Positions 18,828 to 30,900 of a DNA stretch of 64,000 nucleotides are shown here, one piece after another. The position numbers and the translations under genes are program-made. Below the pieces are notes generated by a model, which did not search any database, was not told the DNA's origin, and saw only the letters and a list, made by a program, of their open reading frames with translations. Origin of the DNA: an uncultured Mycoplasmatota bacterium (lineage in GTDB: Bacteria > Bacillota_I > Bacilli_A > RF39 > UBA660); the NCBI GenBank assembly GCA_948434005.1, contig CAOJEH010000002.1, forward strand, positions 124,001-188,000, in the 5' to 3' direction. Numbering within the stretch: position 1 is the first letter of the stretch; each line of letters opens with the position of its first letter.

Positions 18828-21375
18828 AATTAAGAAAATCATCTATAGTCATTAATCTATCATCAATCTCTTCTAAAGATATTTGTTCTTTTTTAGAGAT
18901 TTCTTTTTCTGGCTTTTTAATATTATCTGTTTTATCATTAACAAATTCTTCTCTTTTTAATAACTCCTTAACTATATATACATCTACTATATCTTTTTTA
19001 GTTATTTGGCTTCCTGTAGAATATCTATCCATAATAGAAAGTTCTACTACTTTAATTTCTTTAATTGATGAAGTTTTAATTCCTAAATAATCTTTATTAT
19101 CTACTACAAAAGTCTTTACTATAGAATATGGATTAGTTTTAACTTCTCTAATAATAAGTAATCCTCTACGACTTCTAGTAGATATTGGAAACTCATTAAG
19201 TCTTACTCTTTTACCCGTACCATTACTAGTAATAACTGAAACAAATTCATCTGTTGTATAATCAAAATTACTAATTGATACTAAATAGTCATCTTTTAAT
19301 TTCATAGCTTTAACACCACTAGCTTTAACACCCACGATAGGTATTTCACTTGTATTAAAACTTAAAGCATAACCAGTATTAGTTGTTAAGAACACTGCAG
19401 GCTTTGTTTCTATAAATGCATCTATTAATAAATCATCATCTTTTAGTTTCATACAATTAGCAGGTTTTGAATAACGACTAAGTTTAAAATCACTTACCTT
19501 ACTACGTTTAATCATACCATTTTTAGTAGTAAGTATAATATTAGAATTATTATTTGAAAAATCAGTAACAGGAATTGCACTAACAATAGCTTCATCTGGA
19601 GAAAGTTCAATTAAGTTAGATATGTGTTTTCCAATATCTTTCCATTTTATATCAAATATAGTATGAACAGGAATATATAAGAAGTTTCCTCCTGTTGTAA
19701 ATAACAATAATGTATCTAAAGTAGACATTTCATACATACCAATTATATAATCTCCATCTTTAATTGTTGGATTTTCGCCATTACTAGCTTGATAACTTCT
19801 AGTACTAGTTCTTTTAATATAACCATCTGATGTTACTAATACAATAACATCTTCTTTTGGTATCATTACAGAAGTATCTATTTTAATTTCCGCAATTTCT
19901 TCTTCTATATCAGTAATTCTTTCTTTTGCATAGTTATTTCTAACATCACGCAAGTCCTTTTTCATTACAGATTTTAATACAGCATCATCACCCAAAATTG
20001 AGTTTAGGCCTTCAATAATCTTTTTAAGGTTAGCCATTTCCTCTTCTAACTCAACAACATCTGTATTAGTAAGTCTATAAAGTTGTAACATTACAATAGC
20101 TTCAGCTTGTTTTTCAGAAAAATCAAATTCTTTAATCAAATTATCTTTAGCATCACTTTTATTTTTACTAGCACGAATAACTTTAATAACTTCGTCTAAT
20201 ATAGAAATACATTTAATTAGACCTTCTACTATATGAAGTCTAGCTTTAGCATGTCTTAAATCAAACTCAGTACGCCTTGTTACAACTTCCCTCTGATGAT
20301 TTATAAACGCATCAAGTGCACCCTTAAGACCTAGCAGTTTTGGTCTTTTATTTACAATAGATACCATATTAAAGTTATAACTTATTTGCATATCAGTATT
20401 TTTAAGTAAATAATTTATTATAAGATCTTTATTAGCACCCTTCTTTAAATCAATTACTATACGAACATCACTAGTTGATTCATCTCTAACTTCTAAAATA
20501 CCATCAATCTTTTTATCTATTCTAATATCATCTATCTTTTTTACAATTCCAGATTTATTTGTCTCAAATGGAATTTCATTAATAACAATTGAACATTTTC
20601 CTTTTTCTTCTTCAATAGTATATCTACTTCTAATAACTATGCGACCACGGCCAGTTTCATAGGCTGCTTTGATTCCATCTATTCCAGAAGCAATTCCACC
20701 AGTAGGAAAATCAGGACCTTTAACATATTTCATTAATGTATCTAAGCCACAATTAGGATTATCTATTCTATGAATTGTTGCATCTATTACCTCACCTAAA
20801 TTGTGTGGAGGTATATTGGTAGCATATCCTGCTGAAATGCCTTGAGCTCCATACACTAAAAGTGCTGGGAATCTTGCTGGTAGTACTGTAGGTTCTACTG
20901 TAGTATCATCAAAGTTAGGTGCAAATTCGATTGTATCTTTATCAATATCACGAAGCATCTCATTACTAATTTTAGAAAGACGAGCTTCTGTATAACGATA
21001 AGCTGCTGGACTATCACCATCAATTGAACCATTATTACCATGCATATCAATATATGGAAGACGTGTTTTCCAAGGTTGACTCATTCTAACCATTGCATCA
21101 TATATTGAAGTATCTCCATGAGGATGATAATTACCAATAACATCTCCAACTGTCTTAGCACTTTTACGATAACCTTTATCATATGTATTATGTTCTTTAT
21201 ACATTGAATATAGAATTCTTCTTTGAACTGGTTTTAATCCATCTCTAGCGTCAGGTATTGCACGCTCTTGAATTATATATTTAGAATAACTTCCAAAACG
21301 TTCACCCATTATATCTTCTAGCGTATAATCAAATATCTTTTCAATTACGCTTATCTCTTCTTTTTTTCTTGCCAT
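18826..21375 (-). CDS. parC: DNA topoisomerase IV subunit A
   Basis: 849 aa. ParC rather than GyrA is indicated by HGNNGSIDGDSPAAYRYTEARLS, with catalytic tyrosine Y128, and by the partner parE upstream. The winged-helix/tower region is followed by a C-terminal beta-pinwheel and a charged tail. With ParE it decatenates chromosomes. In the quinolone-resistance region (HPHGDTSIYDA) the position equivalent to E. coli Ser80 is Thr89 and that of Glu84 is Asp93; both are conservative, so natural sensitivity cannot be predicted. It is last in the parE-unknown-parC operon. Confidence 0.95.
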   Translation of the reverse strand: MARKKEEISVIEKIFDYTLEDIMGERFGSYSKYIIQERAIPDARDGLKPVQRRILYSMYKEHNTYDKGYRKSAKTVGDVIGNYHPHGDTSIYDAMVRMSQPWKTRLPYIDMHGNNGSIDGDSPAAYRYTEARLSKISNEMLRDIDKDTIEFAPNFDDTTVEPTVLPARFPALLVYGAQGISAGYATNIPPHNLGEVIDATIHRIDNPNCGLDTLMKYVKGPDFPTGGIASGIDGIKAAYETGRGRIVIRSRYTIEEEKGKCSIVINEIPFETNKSGIVKKIDDIRIDKKIDGILEVRDESTSDVRIVIDLKKGANKDLIINYLLKNTDMQISYNFNMVSIVNKRPKLLGLKGALDAFINHQREVVTRRTEFDLRHAKARLHIVEGLIKCISILDEVIKVIRASKNKSDAKDNLIKEFDFSEKQAEAIVMLQLYRLTNTDVVELEEEMANLKKIIEGLNSILGDDAVLKSVMKKDLRDVRNNYAKERITDIEEEIAEIKIDTSVMIPKEDVIVLVTSDGYIKRTSTRSYQASNGENPTIKDGDYIIGMYEMSTLDTLLLFTTGGNFLYIPVHTIFDIKWKDIGKHISNLIELSPDEAIVSAIPVTDFSNNNSNIILTTKNGMIKRSKVSDFKLSRYSKPANCMKLKDDDLLIDAFIETKPAVFLTTNTGYALSFNTSEIPIVGVKASGVKAMKLKDDYLVSISNFDYTTDEFVSVITSNGTGKRVRLNEFPISTRSRRGLLIIREVKTNPYSIVKTFVVDNKDYLGIKTSSIKEIKVVELSIMDRYSTGSQITKKDIVDVYIVKELLKREEFVNDKTDNIKKPEKEISKKEQISLEEIDDRLMTIDDFLN

Positions 21376-21408
21376 ATTATCACCTAACTCTTATTTTATA
21401 ATTTAAAA

Positions 21409-21888
21409 TTAATTTTTATTTAACAGTTTCTTTACTCTTTGATTTGTTATAGAGAAATCTCCGTCCATATACTTTTCAAAATAACTATTAGAAATTTGTC
21501 TAACTTCATCAGAAGTTTTAGAATACCTATTTTCAATTTCCATTTCTACTAATTTATCTATCCTAGTATCAAGTACACTAGATTGCATTTTATGTTGATT
21601 AGGAAAAAATATACTACATAATACATTTATAGAAGTATAGTTTATTTTACATAAATTACCAAAGTTGACATTATCAATTTTATTAATAGCACAAAATGAA
21701 AAGCCATTTTTTAATTCTTCAGTACAATAAAGCTCTCTTATAGTTAATCCATCTACTTGTTCAAAAGGAATAAAAATACATTTACTTTCTTTAATTTCAT
21801 CTAAAGCTTCGTCCACTGTATTACATTCATCTAATGGTACTGCAAGATAAAAATTAATTGCAGGAATAATATAAGTATCACTTTTCAT
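21409..21888 (-). CDS. Unknown protein between parE and parC
   Basis: 159 aa, no signal peptide or membrane segment, not recognised. The N-terminal half looks like an alpha/beta domain (YIIPAINFYLAVPLDE, CIFIPFEQVDGLTIREL), and the C-terminal 50 residues are charged and helical. GAGGTGAT precedes the ATG. It sits 14 nt after parE and 33 nt before parC, so it is co-transcribed with topoisomerase IV; parE and parC are normally adjacent in Bacilli. A link to topoisomerase IV is suggested only by position. Confidence 0.75.
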   Translation of the reverse strand: MKSDTYIIPAINFYLAVPLDECNTVDEALDEIKESKCIFIPFEQVDGLTIRELYCTEELKNGFSFCAINKIDNVNFGNLCKINYTSINVLCSIFFPNQHKMQSSVLDTRIDKLVEMEIENRYSKTSDEVRQISNSYFEKYMDGDFSITNQRVKKLLNKN

Positions 21889-21902
21889 ATTGTAATCACC
21901 TC

Positions 21903-23804
21903 TTAAATCTTATAATCATCTTCTAAAGTAAATTCAACATTTTCATCTATCCATTCTTTACGAGGAGGTACATCATCTCCCATAAGAACTGATACACGTT
22001 TTTCGGCAAGTTGAGCATCTTCAATATTAACTCTAATTAGTGTTCTACTACCTGGTGCCATTGTAGTTTCTGATAATTGATCAGCATTCATTTCACCCAA
22101 ACCTTTATAACGTTGAATATCACATTTCTTGCCCTTAGACTTTTCTTTCATTTCTTCTATAGTATAAGCATATTCAACATTTTTACCACTTTGTATTTTA
22201 AATAGTGGTGGAAGTGCTACAAATAAGCGTCCATCTTCAATTAGAGGTCTCATATAGCGATAAAAGAATGTTAAAAGTAAACATTGTATATGTCCTCCAT
22301 CTTCATCAGCATCACTCATTATAATTACTTTAGAATATTCACAATCTTCTATAGAAAAGTTTGGACCATATCCTGCGCCAATTGTATATATCATAGTATT
22401 AATTTCTTCATTTTTTAAAATATCTTCTTCTTTAGTTTTTTCAGTATTTAAAACTTTACCACGTAATGGAAGAATTGCTTGATATTTTCTATCTCTTCCC
22501 TGCTTCGCAGAACCACCTGCAGAGTCACCCTCTACTAAGAAAAGTTCATTACGTGTCTTATCTCTACTGCCAGCTGGAGCAAGTTTTCCAGATAAGCTTC
22601 TCTCTTTAGAATTTTTCTTTGTACCTTTACGAGCTTCTTCTCTTGCTTTTCTAGCAGCCTCTCTTGCTATTTTACTTTTTAATGATTTATTAATAATCTC
22701 TGTTGCTATAGATTTATTTTCTTCTAAAAATACTTTAATTTGTTCTGTAACTATAGAATCAACTGCAACTCTAGCTTGAGGAGTTCCAAGTTTTCCTTTA
22801 GTTTGACCTTCGAATTGAAGTAGAGCCTCAGGTATCTTTAAACTAATAACAGCAGTTAAACCTTCTCTAACATCGCTTCCTTCTAGGGCTTTTTCTTTTC
22901 CTTTTATAAAACCATTATTTTTTGCATAATCATTAAAAACACGTGTTAAAGCAGTTTTAAATCCAACTTCATGAGAACCACCATCTGTTGTTTTAACATT
23001 ATTTACAAAACTAACTATATTTTCAGAATATGAATCTGTATATTGCATAGATATATCTACTTCAATCTTATCCCTAATTCCATTTAATGATAATACTTTA
23101 TGAAGAGTATTTTTTCCTTTATTTAAATCTTCTACAAATTCTTCTATACCACGTTCGTAGCAATATTTAGCGTTTCTTCCATCCTCTTCATCAACTACCT
23201 CAATAGTTATACCTTTAAGTAAAAAAGCACTTTCTTGCATTCTTTCACATATCGTTGTAAAAGAAAAATTAGTGGTTGAGAATATAGAATCATCTGGCAT
23301 AAATCTAACAGTAGTACCACTTCTATTAGTAGTACCTATTTTTTTTAAAGGCTGTGAGACTTTTCCTCCATCTTCAAAACGAATATAGTATTCGCTCTTT
23401 TCATGCTTTATATTAACTTCCATCCATTTAGATAAAGCATTTACAACACTAGAACCAACACCATGAAGACCACCTGATACTTTATAACCATCAGATTCAA
23501 ATTTACCTCCAGCATGTAGTACAGTAAAAATAACCTCAGGCGTAGTTTTACCAGATTCGTGCATACCGGTGGGAACTCCTCGACCATGATCCTCTACACT
23601 AACACTTTTATCAGAATGTATAGTGATTTTTATGTAATCACCAAAACCATTAATAGCTTCATCTACAGAATTATCAACTATTTCCCATACTAAATGATGT
23701 AGCCCTCTTTTATCTGTTGAACCTATATACATACCAGGACGTTTTCTAACTGCTTCTAAGCCCTCTAATATTTTAATTGATGAATCGTCATACTTTAATG
23801 CCAT
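21903..23804 (-). CDS. parE: DNA topoisomerase IV subunit B
   Basis: About 633 aa. The GHKL ATPase domain shows EIVDNSVDEA, DHGRGVPTGMH and GGLHGVGSSVVNALS; the TOPRIM domain shows LVEGDSAGGSAKQGRDR and the metal site MSDADEDGGHI. The RKRPGMYIGST region and sequence details match ParE better than GyrB. It powers strand passage with ParC. ATG 23804 is chosen because GGTGAT is 4 nt upstream, while the ATG four codons earlier overlaps it. It is the first gene of the operon. Confidence 0.95.
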   Translation of the reverse strand: MALKYDDSSIKILEGLEAVRKRPGMYIGSTDKRGLHHLVWEIVDNSVDEAINGFGDYIKITIHSDKSVSVEDHGRGVPTGMHESGKTTPEVIFTVLHAGGKFESDGYKVSGGLHGVGSSVVNALSKWMEVNIKHEKSEYYIRFEDGGKVSQPLKKIGTTNRSGTTVRFMPDDSIFSTTNFSFTTICERMQESAFLLKGITIEVVDEEDGRNAKYCYERGIEEFVEDLNKGKNTLHKVLSLNGIRDKIEVDISMQYTDSYSENIVSFVNNVKTTDGGSHEVGFKTALTRVFNDYAKNNGFIKGKEKALEGSDVREGLTAVISLKIPEALLQFEGQTKGKLGTPQARVAVDSIVTEQIKVFLEENKSIATEIINKSLKSKIAREAARKAREEARKGTKKNSKERSLSGKLAPAGSRDKTRNELFLVEGDSAGGSAKQGRDRKYQAILPLRGKVLNTEKTKEEDILKNEEINTMIYTIGAGYGPNFSIEDCEYSKVIIMSDADEDGGHIQCLLLTFFYRYMRPLIEDGRLFVALPPLFKIQSGKNVEYAYTIEEMKEKSKGKKCDIQRYKGLGEMNADQLSETTMAPGSRTLIRVNIEDAQLAEKRVSVLMGDDVPPRKEWIDENVEFTLEDDYKI

Positions 23805-23842
23805 TATTATCACCATTACTTTCCATAATTATTATACAAAAA

Positions 23843-23874
23843 AAAAAGCCAAACTTCAAATGATTTGACTTTTT
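23843..23874 (-). terminator. Terminator after the thioredoxin-like gene
   Basis: Minus-strand stem AAAAAGTCAAA / TTTGGCTTTTT (one G-U pair) with a long T-run. It isolates the two small membrane-protein genes from parE. Confidence 0.7.
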
Positions 23875-23899
23875 TTGACAACTAACAATATAGTAAAAT

Positions 23900-24343
23900 T
23901 TATTTAACCTTAGTTAAATTATATTCTTTAATAAACTGTTCAACTACTTTAGTATCTTTTATATTAATTATATCTGAATATATTTGTCCTTCTTTAACAT
24001 ATATAACACCAGGATATCCAAAATCATTAGGATTTATAGTTAAATTTTGTAACATTTCTTTATAACTTCCTTTAGAGTTTTTATTAACATCATATAATAC
24101 ATAATTAATATCTTTACTATCTAAATACTCTTTCAATTCCTTACAATTCTTACATTTCTTAGAATTACTATTTTCTACATATATTATTGCAGTTTTTCCT
24201 TCTTTAATTATTTTTTTAACATCTGAAGTCTTAATATAATCAGTCTTATTAAGATTAAAATATAAAACACCTGCTACTACGCAAATAACTAATACTATAG
24301 TTAAAATTAAAATTCCTATTACTTTATTTTCTTTCTTTTCCAT
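23900..24343 (-). CDS. Membrane-anchored thioredoxin-like protein
   Basis: About 147 aa. One N-terminal membrane helix (residues about 8-29) precedes a thioredoxin-fold domain with TAIIYVEN, the redox motif CKNC at about residues 64-67, and the cis-proline strand GYPGVIYV near 110. The active site would lie outside the membrane. CKNC is neither DsbA- nor standard thioredoxin-type, so direction (oxidase, isomerase, reductase) is open. It sits about 600 bp downstream of the giant cysteine-paired surface protein, which makes it a candidate helper for that protein; this is inference. Start ATG 24343 has AGGAG 7 nt upstream. Confidence 0.75.
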   Translation of the reverse strand: MEKKENKVIGILILTIVLVICVVAGVLYFNLNKTDYIKTSDVKKIIKEGKTAIIYVENSNSKKCKNCKELKEYLDSKDINYVLYDVNKNSKGSYKEMLQNLTINPNDFGYPGVIYVKEGQIYSDIINIKDTKVVEQFIKEYNLTKVK

Positions 24344-24364
24344 TTCCATTCTCCTTTTATCTAA

Positions 24365-24808
24365 TTAATCCGAAATCCTAAAGTTTTCAGCTTTAAATGC
24401 ATCATTATCAAGAACTAAATCAACTTTTCCAACATCACCAGATGCAATTTCAGGTATAACAATACTAACCTTATATATTTCTTTATCCTTACTATCAAAA
24501 AATACTATATTAGTTGGTTTATTCTTATAATCTTTATCAGTAATATTCTTAACTGTAAATGTAAGATGCTTATATTTATCTTCTTTATAGCCCTTAATAT
24601 CTACAATTTTTAAACTATCATAAGATTTTTCCTTAACCATATTCTTAGATAACTTAATAGTACCATTTTTATTACTAGTACTAATATAAAAATATATGCC
24701 AAACCCAATAAATAATATAACTAATACTATAGCTGCAATAATAATATATCTTTTTTTAGATATCTTATTACTAGTAGAATTACTACCATTTATAGTATCC
24801 ACACTCAT
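24365..24808 (-). CDS. Membrane-anchored beta-sandwich protein, FxLYD-like
   Basis: About 147 aa from ATG 24808 (GTAGGTGAG upstream). A polar Ser/Asn-rich N-terminus, one membrane helix (residues about 21-43), then an external domain: SLKIVDIKGYKEDKYKHLTFTVKNITDKD, FFDSKDKEIYKV, IPEIASGDVGKVDLVLD. The order of strands is that of FxLYD/DUF4352-type domains, although the family motif is not exact. The function is unknown. It is followed 16 bp later by the thioredoxin-like gene, so the two are probably co-expressed. Confidence 0.65.
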   Translation of the reverse strand: MSVDTINGSNSTSNKISKKRYIIIAAIVLVILFIGFGIYFYISTSNKNGTIKLSKNMVKEKSYDSLKIVDIKGYKEDKYKHLTFTVKNITDKDYKNKPTNIVFFDSKDKEIYKVSIVIPEIASGDVGKVDLVLDNDAFKAENFRISD

Positions 24809-24883
24809 TATCTCACCTACTTTACTAAAGTATAACAAATTATAAATAAAAAATAAAGTATTTTTATCTAAAATTTAAAAGAA

Positions 24884-24913
24884 AAATCCTAATAATCATA
24901 TCTATTAGGATTT
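24884..24913 (-). terminator. Terminator after the giant surface protein
   Basis: 11-bp stem AAATCCTAATA / TATTAGGATTT (minus-strand sense) with an 8-nt loop and a short T-run. Confidence 0.75.
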
Positions 24914-24934
24914 AAATTTATTATTACAAAATTA

Positions 24935-27900
24935 TCAATAATAATAACTTTGTTTTTTCTTGAATGTAGTACCAGGATTAAATGTTAATGAACTAGAACT
25001 ATTTCCTGATAAATCCTTAAATGTACCAGCTAGTATTGTAACAGTAACAGCACCCGTACGTGTATTAGAACTTGATATTGGTATAGCAATTGTATAGTTA
25101 CATATTCCACCGCCACAAGTAGCATTTAGCTGATATGAACCTAAATACGAACCACCAATATGAACATTAGCATTTTTATAGGCAGAAGAATTATAGTTAT
25201 TACTATTATCTTTAACAGTTAAATTATAATATAAATTATAAGATGTCTTTGTATATTTAGTTCCTGTAGTACTTCCATTAGAATTATATGAAACAACAGG
25301 TCCTTCTGTATCTTTACCATAAGCTGTAAAGGTTGTATCACCAGACATTTCTTTTAAACCAGTTTCACTTGTACTTGTATATCCTCTACCATACATCCAA
25401 TAATTAAAACTATAGCCTGTTTTTTTAGTTACTGATGGAGAATAAACAGAACATGTAAGACTAGTACCTGATGTTTGACAACTCTTAGTTGTAGAGGTAA
25501 CACCAGTTATTCCTGAATCAGCATCATAACCAAAAGTAGCTTTTCTAGTAAGCGGATTAACTGTTAATCTAAATGTATTGCTAGCTGATTTATAAGCATC
25601 TGTTTCGGCTGAAGTAACTGTTACCGCAATAGTTGTACCTTGTGATACATTTGTTAAATTTGAAATTGTAACAGTATTTCCACTCAAAGAACCATATACC
25701 GTTGAATTATTACTAGATACTTGTAACTTACCACCACGATGAGAACTAATATTAAATGAATATGAATCTGCACCAAAATACATTGAATCAGATGTTTTTG
25801 ATAAATTAACATATCCAGTTTGTTTTGCTATAGTTACACGTGTATAGCCTTTTTTAGCAGCATAGTTCTTATTTCCTGGTGTATAGAAGAATATGGTATG
25901 TGATCCTCCAGATAGACATTTATTTTTTTTAGAATATGCATCCTCAGTACAAGTTGTTGGTATAGTAGTTGAACCTTCAGTTCTATAATTAGTCTCATCT
26001 AAAGAATATTCAGTCACATCTAAAGAATCCTCAACACGATAATATACTTCTCCTTGCTTATCAGATACAGTTACCATATTACTTGTTACACCGTAATTTA
26101 AACCAGTTTTTGGAGATACTATTAATGTATTTTCTTTCTTATTAATAGTAACTTTTATACTATCACTTTTTGCTTTATGAGTAGCATCACCAGTAGCATA
26201 ATAGTATACAGTATAATCTCCAGCGTCTCTAAACACGCAGTCACTATATGAATATGAATTACTACCTGATGTACATGTTGTTGGTATTGTAGTTGATCCA
26301 GCTGAACTATAATTATTACTAGTTAGTGCTGTTCCTACACTATAATATACTGTACCTTGCGCATTTGATGTAGAAACAAGGTTAGCCTCTTTTTTATATT
26401 GTAAACTATTAGCAGTTACTGAAATGTCGTTATCTCTCTTAGATATAGTTACAATAACAGAATTAGCTACACTATTATAGTTTTGACCACCATCAACATA
26501 ATAATATACTTTATACTTATCAGATGGCTCTATATTAGTATTTGTTGGTATTGTAGTTGAACCACTAGTATAATTAGTAGATTTTAATTCAGTTGTTGTA
26601 CTATAATACATATTAACGCCATTTGGAACACCATTAACTGTTATCATATTTTTATTATCGTTATATTTCAAACCAGATACACCCAATACATTTATTTTTG
26701 GAGTTGCTTTTGTTATTGTTACAGTACTTGAAATAACTGTTGTATCATAATGATTTTTATCTCCTACAACCTTAACGTATGTAGTTTTATTTCCATTTGT
26801 AAAATCTGTATATGTAGGTTTTGTAGTTAACCAATTTTTATTATCAGTACTATACATAATAGTACCACCTGAGCCACCTGAAACTGTAATACTATGGGCA
26901 TTTCCATCATAATCACCAGAATATGCTGTTAACTTTGGATTAATAGCATTTGCTTTATTAATAGTAATTGGAACCTCTCCTTGAGCTGCACTATAATTTT
27001 TATTACCTAATGCATAGTAATATACTGTATTTTTAATTTTCTTTCCATTTACTTCTTTATTTTCTACTTCATTAACATTATAGTCAGTTGAAGCAATTGG
27101 TATAGTAGTTGAACCTTCAGTATAATTTTCGGATGTTAACTTAGTTGTTGTACTATAATAGACTAGCCCGATTGCACCTTTTGTAGTTACCATATTAGCA
27201 TTTGAACCATAAACTAAGTTAGAAACTGCTTTAACCTCTGCTGGATTAGATCCTGATGTTACATTAATAGTCTCATGACCACATAAAGAAGTATTATGAT
27301 TGCTATCTCCATAAACTCTTATATATACTTTAGTTGACCCTACTTCTATTCTTTTTGGCATATCATCTTGCCAAGTAGCACCATCATCAGTACTATATTG
27401 AATCTTTCCTCCAGTATAATTACCTATAGTTATAGAATGCTCCTTACCATCATATTCACCATTATATGGAGTAATAGTACTTGGACAAGTTGCATCTTTT
27501 TTATTAATTGTTAATGTATAAGTTTTAGAACCTGATGTATAATTGTTAGTTGCCAAACTAGTTACTTTTATTTTAATTTTAGTTCCCGCAGATAAAGCTT
27601 TCAAATTACCTATAGTTATTGTATTATTAGAAGATGTAGTCCCAGAATTATTTTTAGAATTAATTGATATAGATACACCAGATTTTTGACCAGCTTCATT
27701 TTCTATTTCTACTGCACTCAATTCACCACCATGAGTACCAGTTACAACAAAACTTTTATTATTATCTCCATAAATAGCTGTACCACTTTCAGAATCTAAA
27801 TTAACATAACCTACCCCTGGATTAATTACATAATCTTTTGTATTATTAATAAGTTGATAATTTGAGGCTTTTTCTCTACCACCAGATACGCTTTTTATTG

Positions 27901-30900
27901 ATAATTTTGCAGTATAACTTTCACCTACACCATTTGCATCAATTTGATTTTTGTCATTTGCCTCTGATTGTGTATATGTTATTGTCTCTCCATCTATCTC
28001 CCCCGATGTAGCATATGTAGGAGCTTGTTTTTTACCATTATATGTATATTCTTGTTCATCCCATGTAACATTTATTTCTTTTGGTGTAATTGTATGTAGA
28101 ACACAATTAGAACTAACTTTCTTTCCATTAGCAGATGTTGTTGTAGCTTTAACATAATATGTTCCTGCATCTACTGGAGCTTTACCAGTACTAGAAGCCC
28201 CTGTTTCTATTGATACTTCTGTAGAACATTTATTATCAGTATAATATGTATATGATATATCACTTTCATCGCCATCAGCTACTATTGCTTTATTTGCTTC
28301 TATACTACTTCCTGTATATGAAGCTGTTTTAGAATTTAAAGATATTGATGTTGTCTTTTTAAAGATAGCATATAATGTCATATCTTTCGTTACTCGTGGA
28401 GCTTCAGTTAATCCAGCATCTGCATCCTTATCTGTATTCCAACCTAAGAAATCATAACCTTCTTTTTCTCCTATTCCACCTAAATCAGCTAAACCATTAT
28501 GTTCTACAGTATCTTGTCCACTAACATGGCATACACCACCATTTGTATTACAGTCATAGGTTACTATATATGTATTAATTGAAGCTTTTGCATTAAGTGT
28601 TTTAAAACCAGTTATAGTATATTCTTCATTTGGACTACCAACTGCTGTTTCATCATCATACCATTTTGGAGTATTATAACCTGTTTTTAAATTAACATCT
28701 GGTAAAGTTGTTATACAACTACCTTCTATACCTTTAGTATTTTCCCCATTTTCAGAGTAAATACTACCATTTGTTAATCCATATACATCACAACTAGCAA
28801 TTTCAGCACCTACATTATTAATAGAACTATTATCATAAGAATATCTTACTTTCCAAATACCTTTATATACTGCATAATAATTATCATTTTCAGTAGTAAT
28901 GTTTTTCTCAATAACCTTACTTGAACTATTTCTAGATAAACCTATATATTTTCTTACTGCACTTGCATCAACACCACCACCAGGGCCTTCAGATGTTGAT
29001 ACAACAGAAGGTATATTAACATTTTCATTATTAACAGTATAAGTAGAATCATTTGACTCTTTTATGACTGCACTAATATTAGTAGAAACTGTTTCAACTT
29101 CTTGAGTTGCATCTGTAAAATCATCACCTTCATGAAGATTATAATAATAGATGTTAGTATCTACATCGCCACCATATATAGCATAATATTTTGTATTACT
29201 TTTTATATTATTAGATGACTCGGCAGGTACAGTACTATTCAAATCAGATGATACAGCACTATAACTTAATCCTCTAGGTCCTTTACTATTAGTAACAACC
29301 TCAGGTACATTATATCTATATAAATCAGTATTCCATAATGTTTGAGTATCTTCTATAACATCAACACTACCATTATTATTGTAATAGAAACTAACAGTAA
29401 CATCTTTAGAAGTTATAGCATAATATTCTTGGTTTTCTGATACTGACTTCATTTCTTTATGTGTCCATACACTTTCATTAGCATTATTATCAGTATTATA
29501 ACCTATTATATTATATCCAGATCTAACAATTTCTGGAGAAGTAATAGAACAAGTTGTATCTTTATTCATAATTGTACATTCACTTGTAATATCTTTTTCA
29601 CTATCACTATCGCCTTGTTTTAGTTTAGCTCCATTTGTATGCCATATTACATTTATAGTTTTATGAGTCTTTGCTTTCCAAGTTTTTCCTGTTTCAATAG
29701 CACCAGTATCTTTATTTTTATCATTTGTTAATACTATAGTGTCATTAGAATTAAAACTAACACTAGCATCTTCATTATTATTATCAATATAACCATCTAT
29801 TATAAAACCTTCTCTTATAATAGTAGGAGCAACTACAGAGCAATTAGATGATTGTCTATTTTCTTCTGTCTCATTATATACTGCAGGTATAGTACATTTT
29901 GATATACTTTCTTCTTCAGAATAATTATCATCATTTCCATGTAACTCTGCACCATTTTTATCCCATTTAGCAGTTAATATAGTTTCTTTTCTTTTAGTAA
30001 TAGTATAATATGTAATATCTTCAGTTATTCTTAAATCTCCACCTTCTGTATATGATTCACTTTTAACTGTAGCAGTAGGATCTTCATTCCAACCTATTAC
30101 TTCATATTTATCTAAATTTTCTTCAGCAATTCCAATAGTCGGAATCTTAGTTTTATCTAAAATACATATATTATCTACTTTTTCCTTAGGATTATATTGT
30201 TCAGGTATAATACATTGTTGAATATTAGAGCTTATTTCTGAAACACCAATTCCCTGAGAAGCAAAACGTGCACTAATTGATTTTTCATCAAATTTAGTTA
30301 TAGTATAAAAGTCTGTATTTCCACTTATAGTAACCATATTGCCATTATTTACAATATCAGTAGCATCATTAGAAGTATTCCATCCAACAAAACTATAACC
30401 ATCAGGAACAGTTACTTCTGGAGTTTTAACATTACAAGAAGTTCCTTGTATATCATTATTCCATACCTTTTCTATAGTACATGTATTATCTTCTACTTCA
30501 CCAACATTAACTTCATAACCATTTTCATTAAAGTTAGCAGTATAAGTAATAGGATTTTTATAACTTATTGTATAATAAACCTCTCCATTATTAGAACTAT
30601 TTAATTCTAAATCATCATCCACATTAGTTATTGATTCATGAGCATTTTTATCTGTATTATAACCAACTATTGTAACATTTTCATTTGCTTCTATCTTAGG
30701 TTTTTTTACAAAACAACTATCTGAATAATCTTCATTATATTCTTCATCATTATATACAGAATCTACACTACATGAAGTTGACCCAGCTTCTGAAAAGTTA
30801 ACTCCATTAGAATTCCAACTAATTTCGTATGTTTTTCCTTTTTTACTTGAAATAGTATATAAAGTTGTATCCTCAGATACACTAAATTTTTCTCCTATTT

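Noticed and set aside
18826..23804. The topoisomerase genes could be gyrA and gyrB
   Set aside because: The HGNNGSIDGD motif and the GMYIGSTDKRGLHHLVWE context fit ParC and ParE, and the order parE-parC is that of topoisomerase IV.
24935..25100. Possible sortase (LPxTG) anchor at the end of the giant protein
   Set aside because: The C-terminus ends TTFKKKQSYYY without LPxTG, hydrophobic segment or typical sorting tail.
27951..28157. Open frames on the plus strand inside the giant gene
   Set aside because: They have no ribosome-binding site and arise from the biased, repetitive codons of the opposite strand. The same holds for the frames antisense to dnaK, grpE, hemW and lepA.
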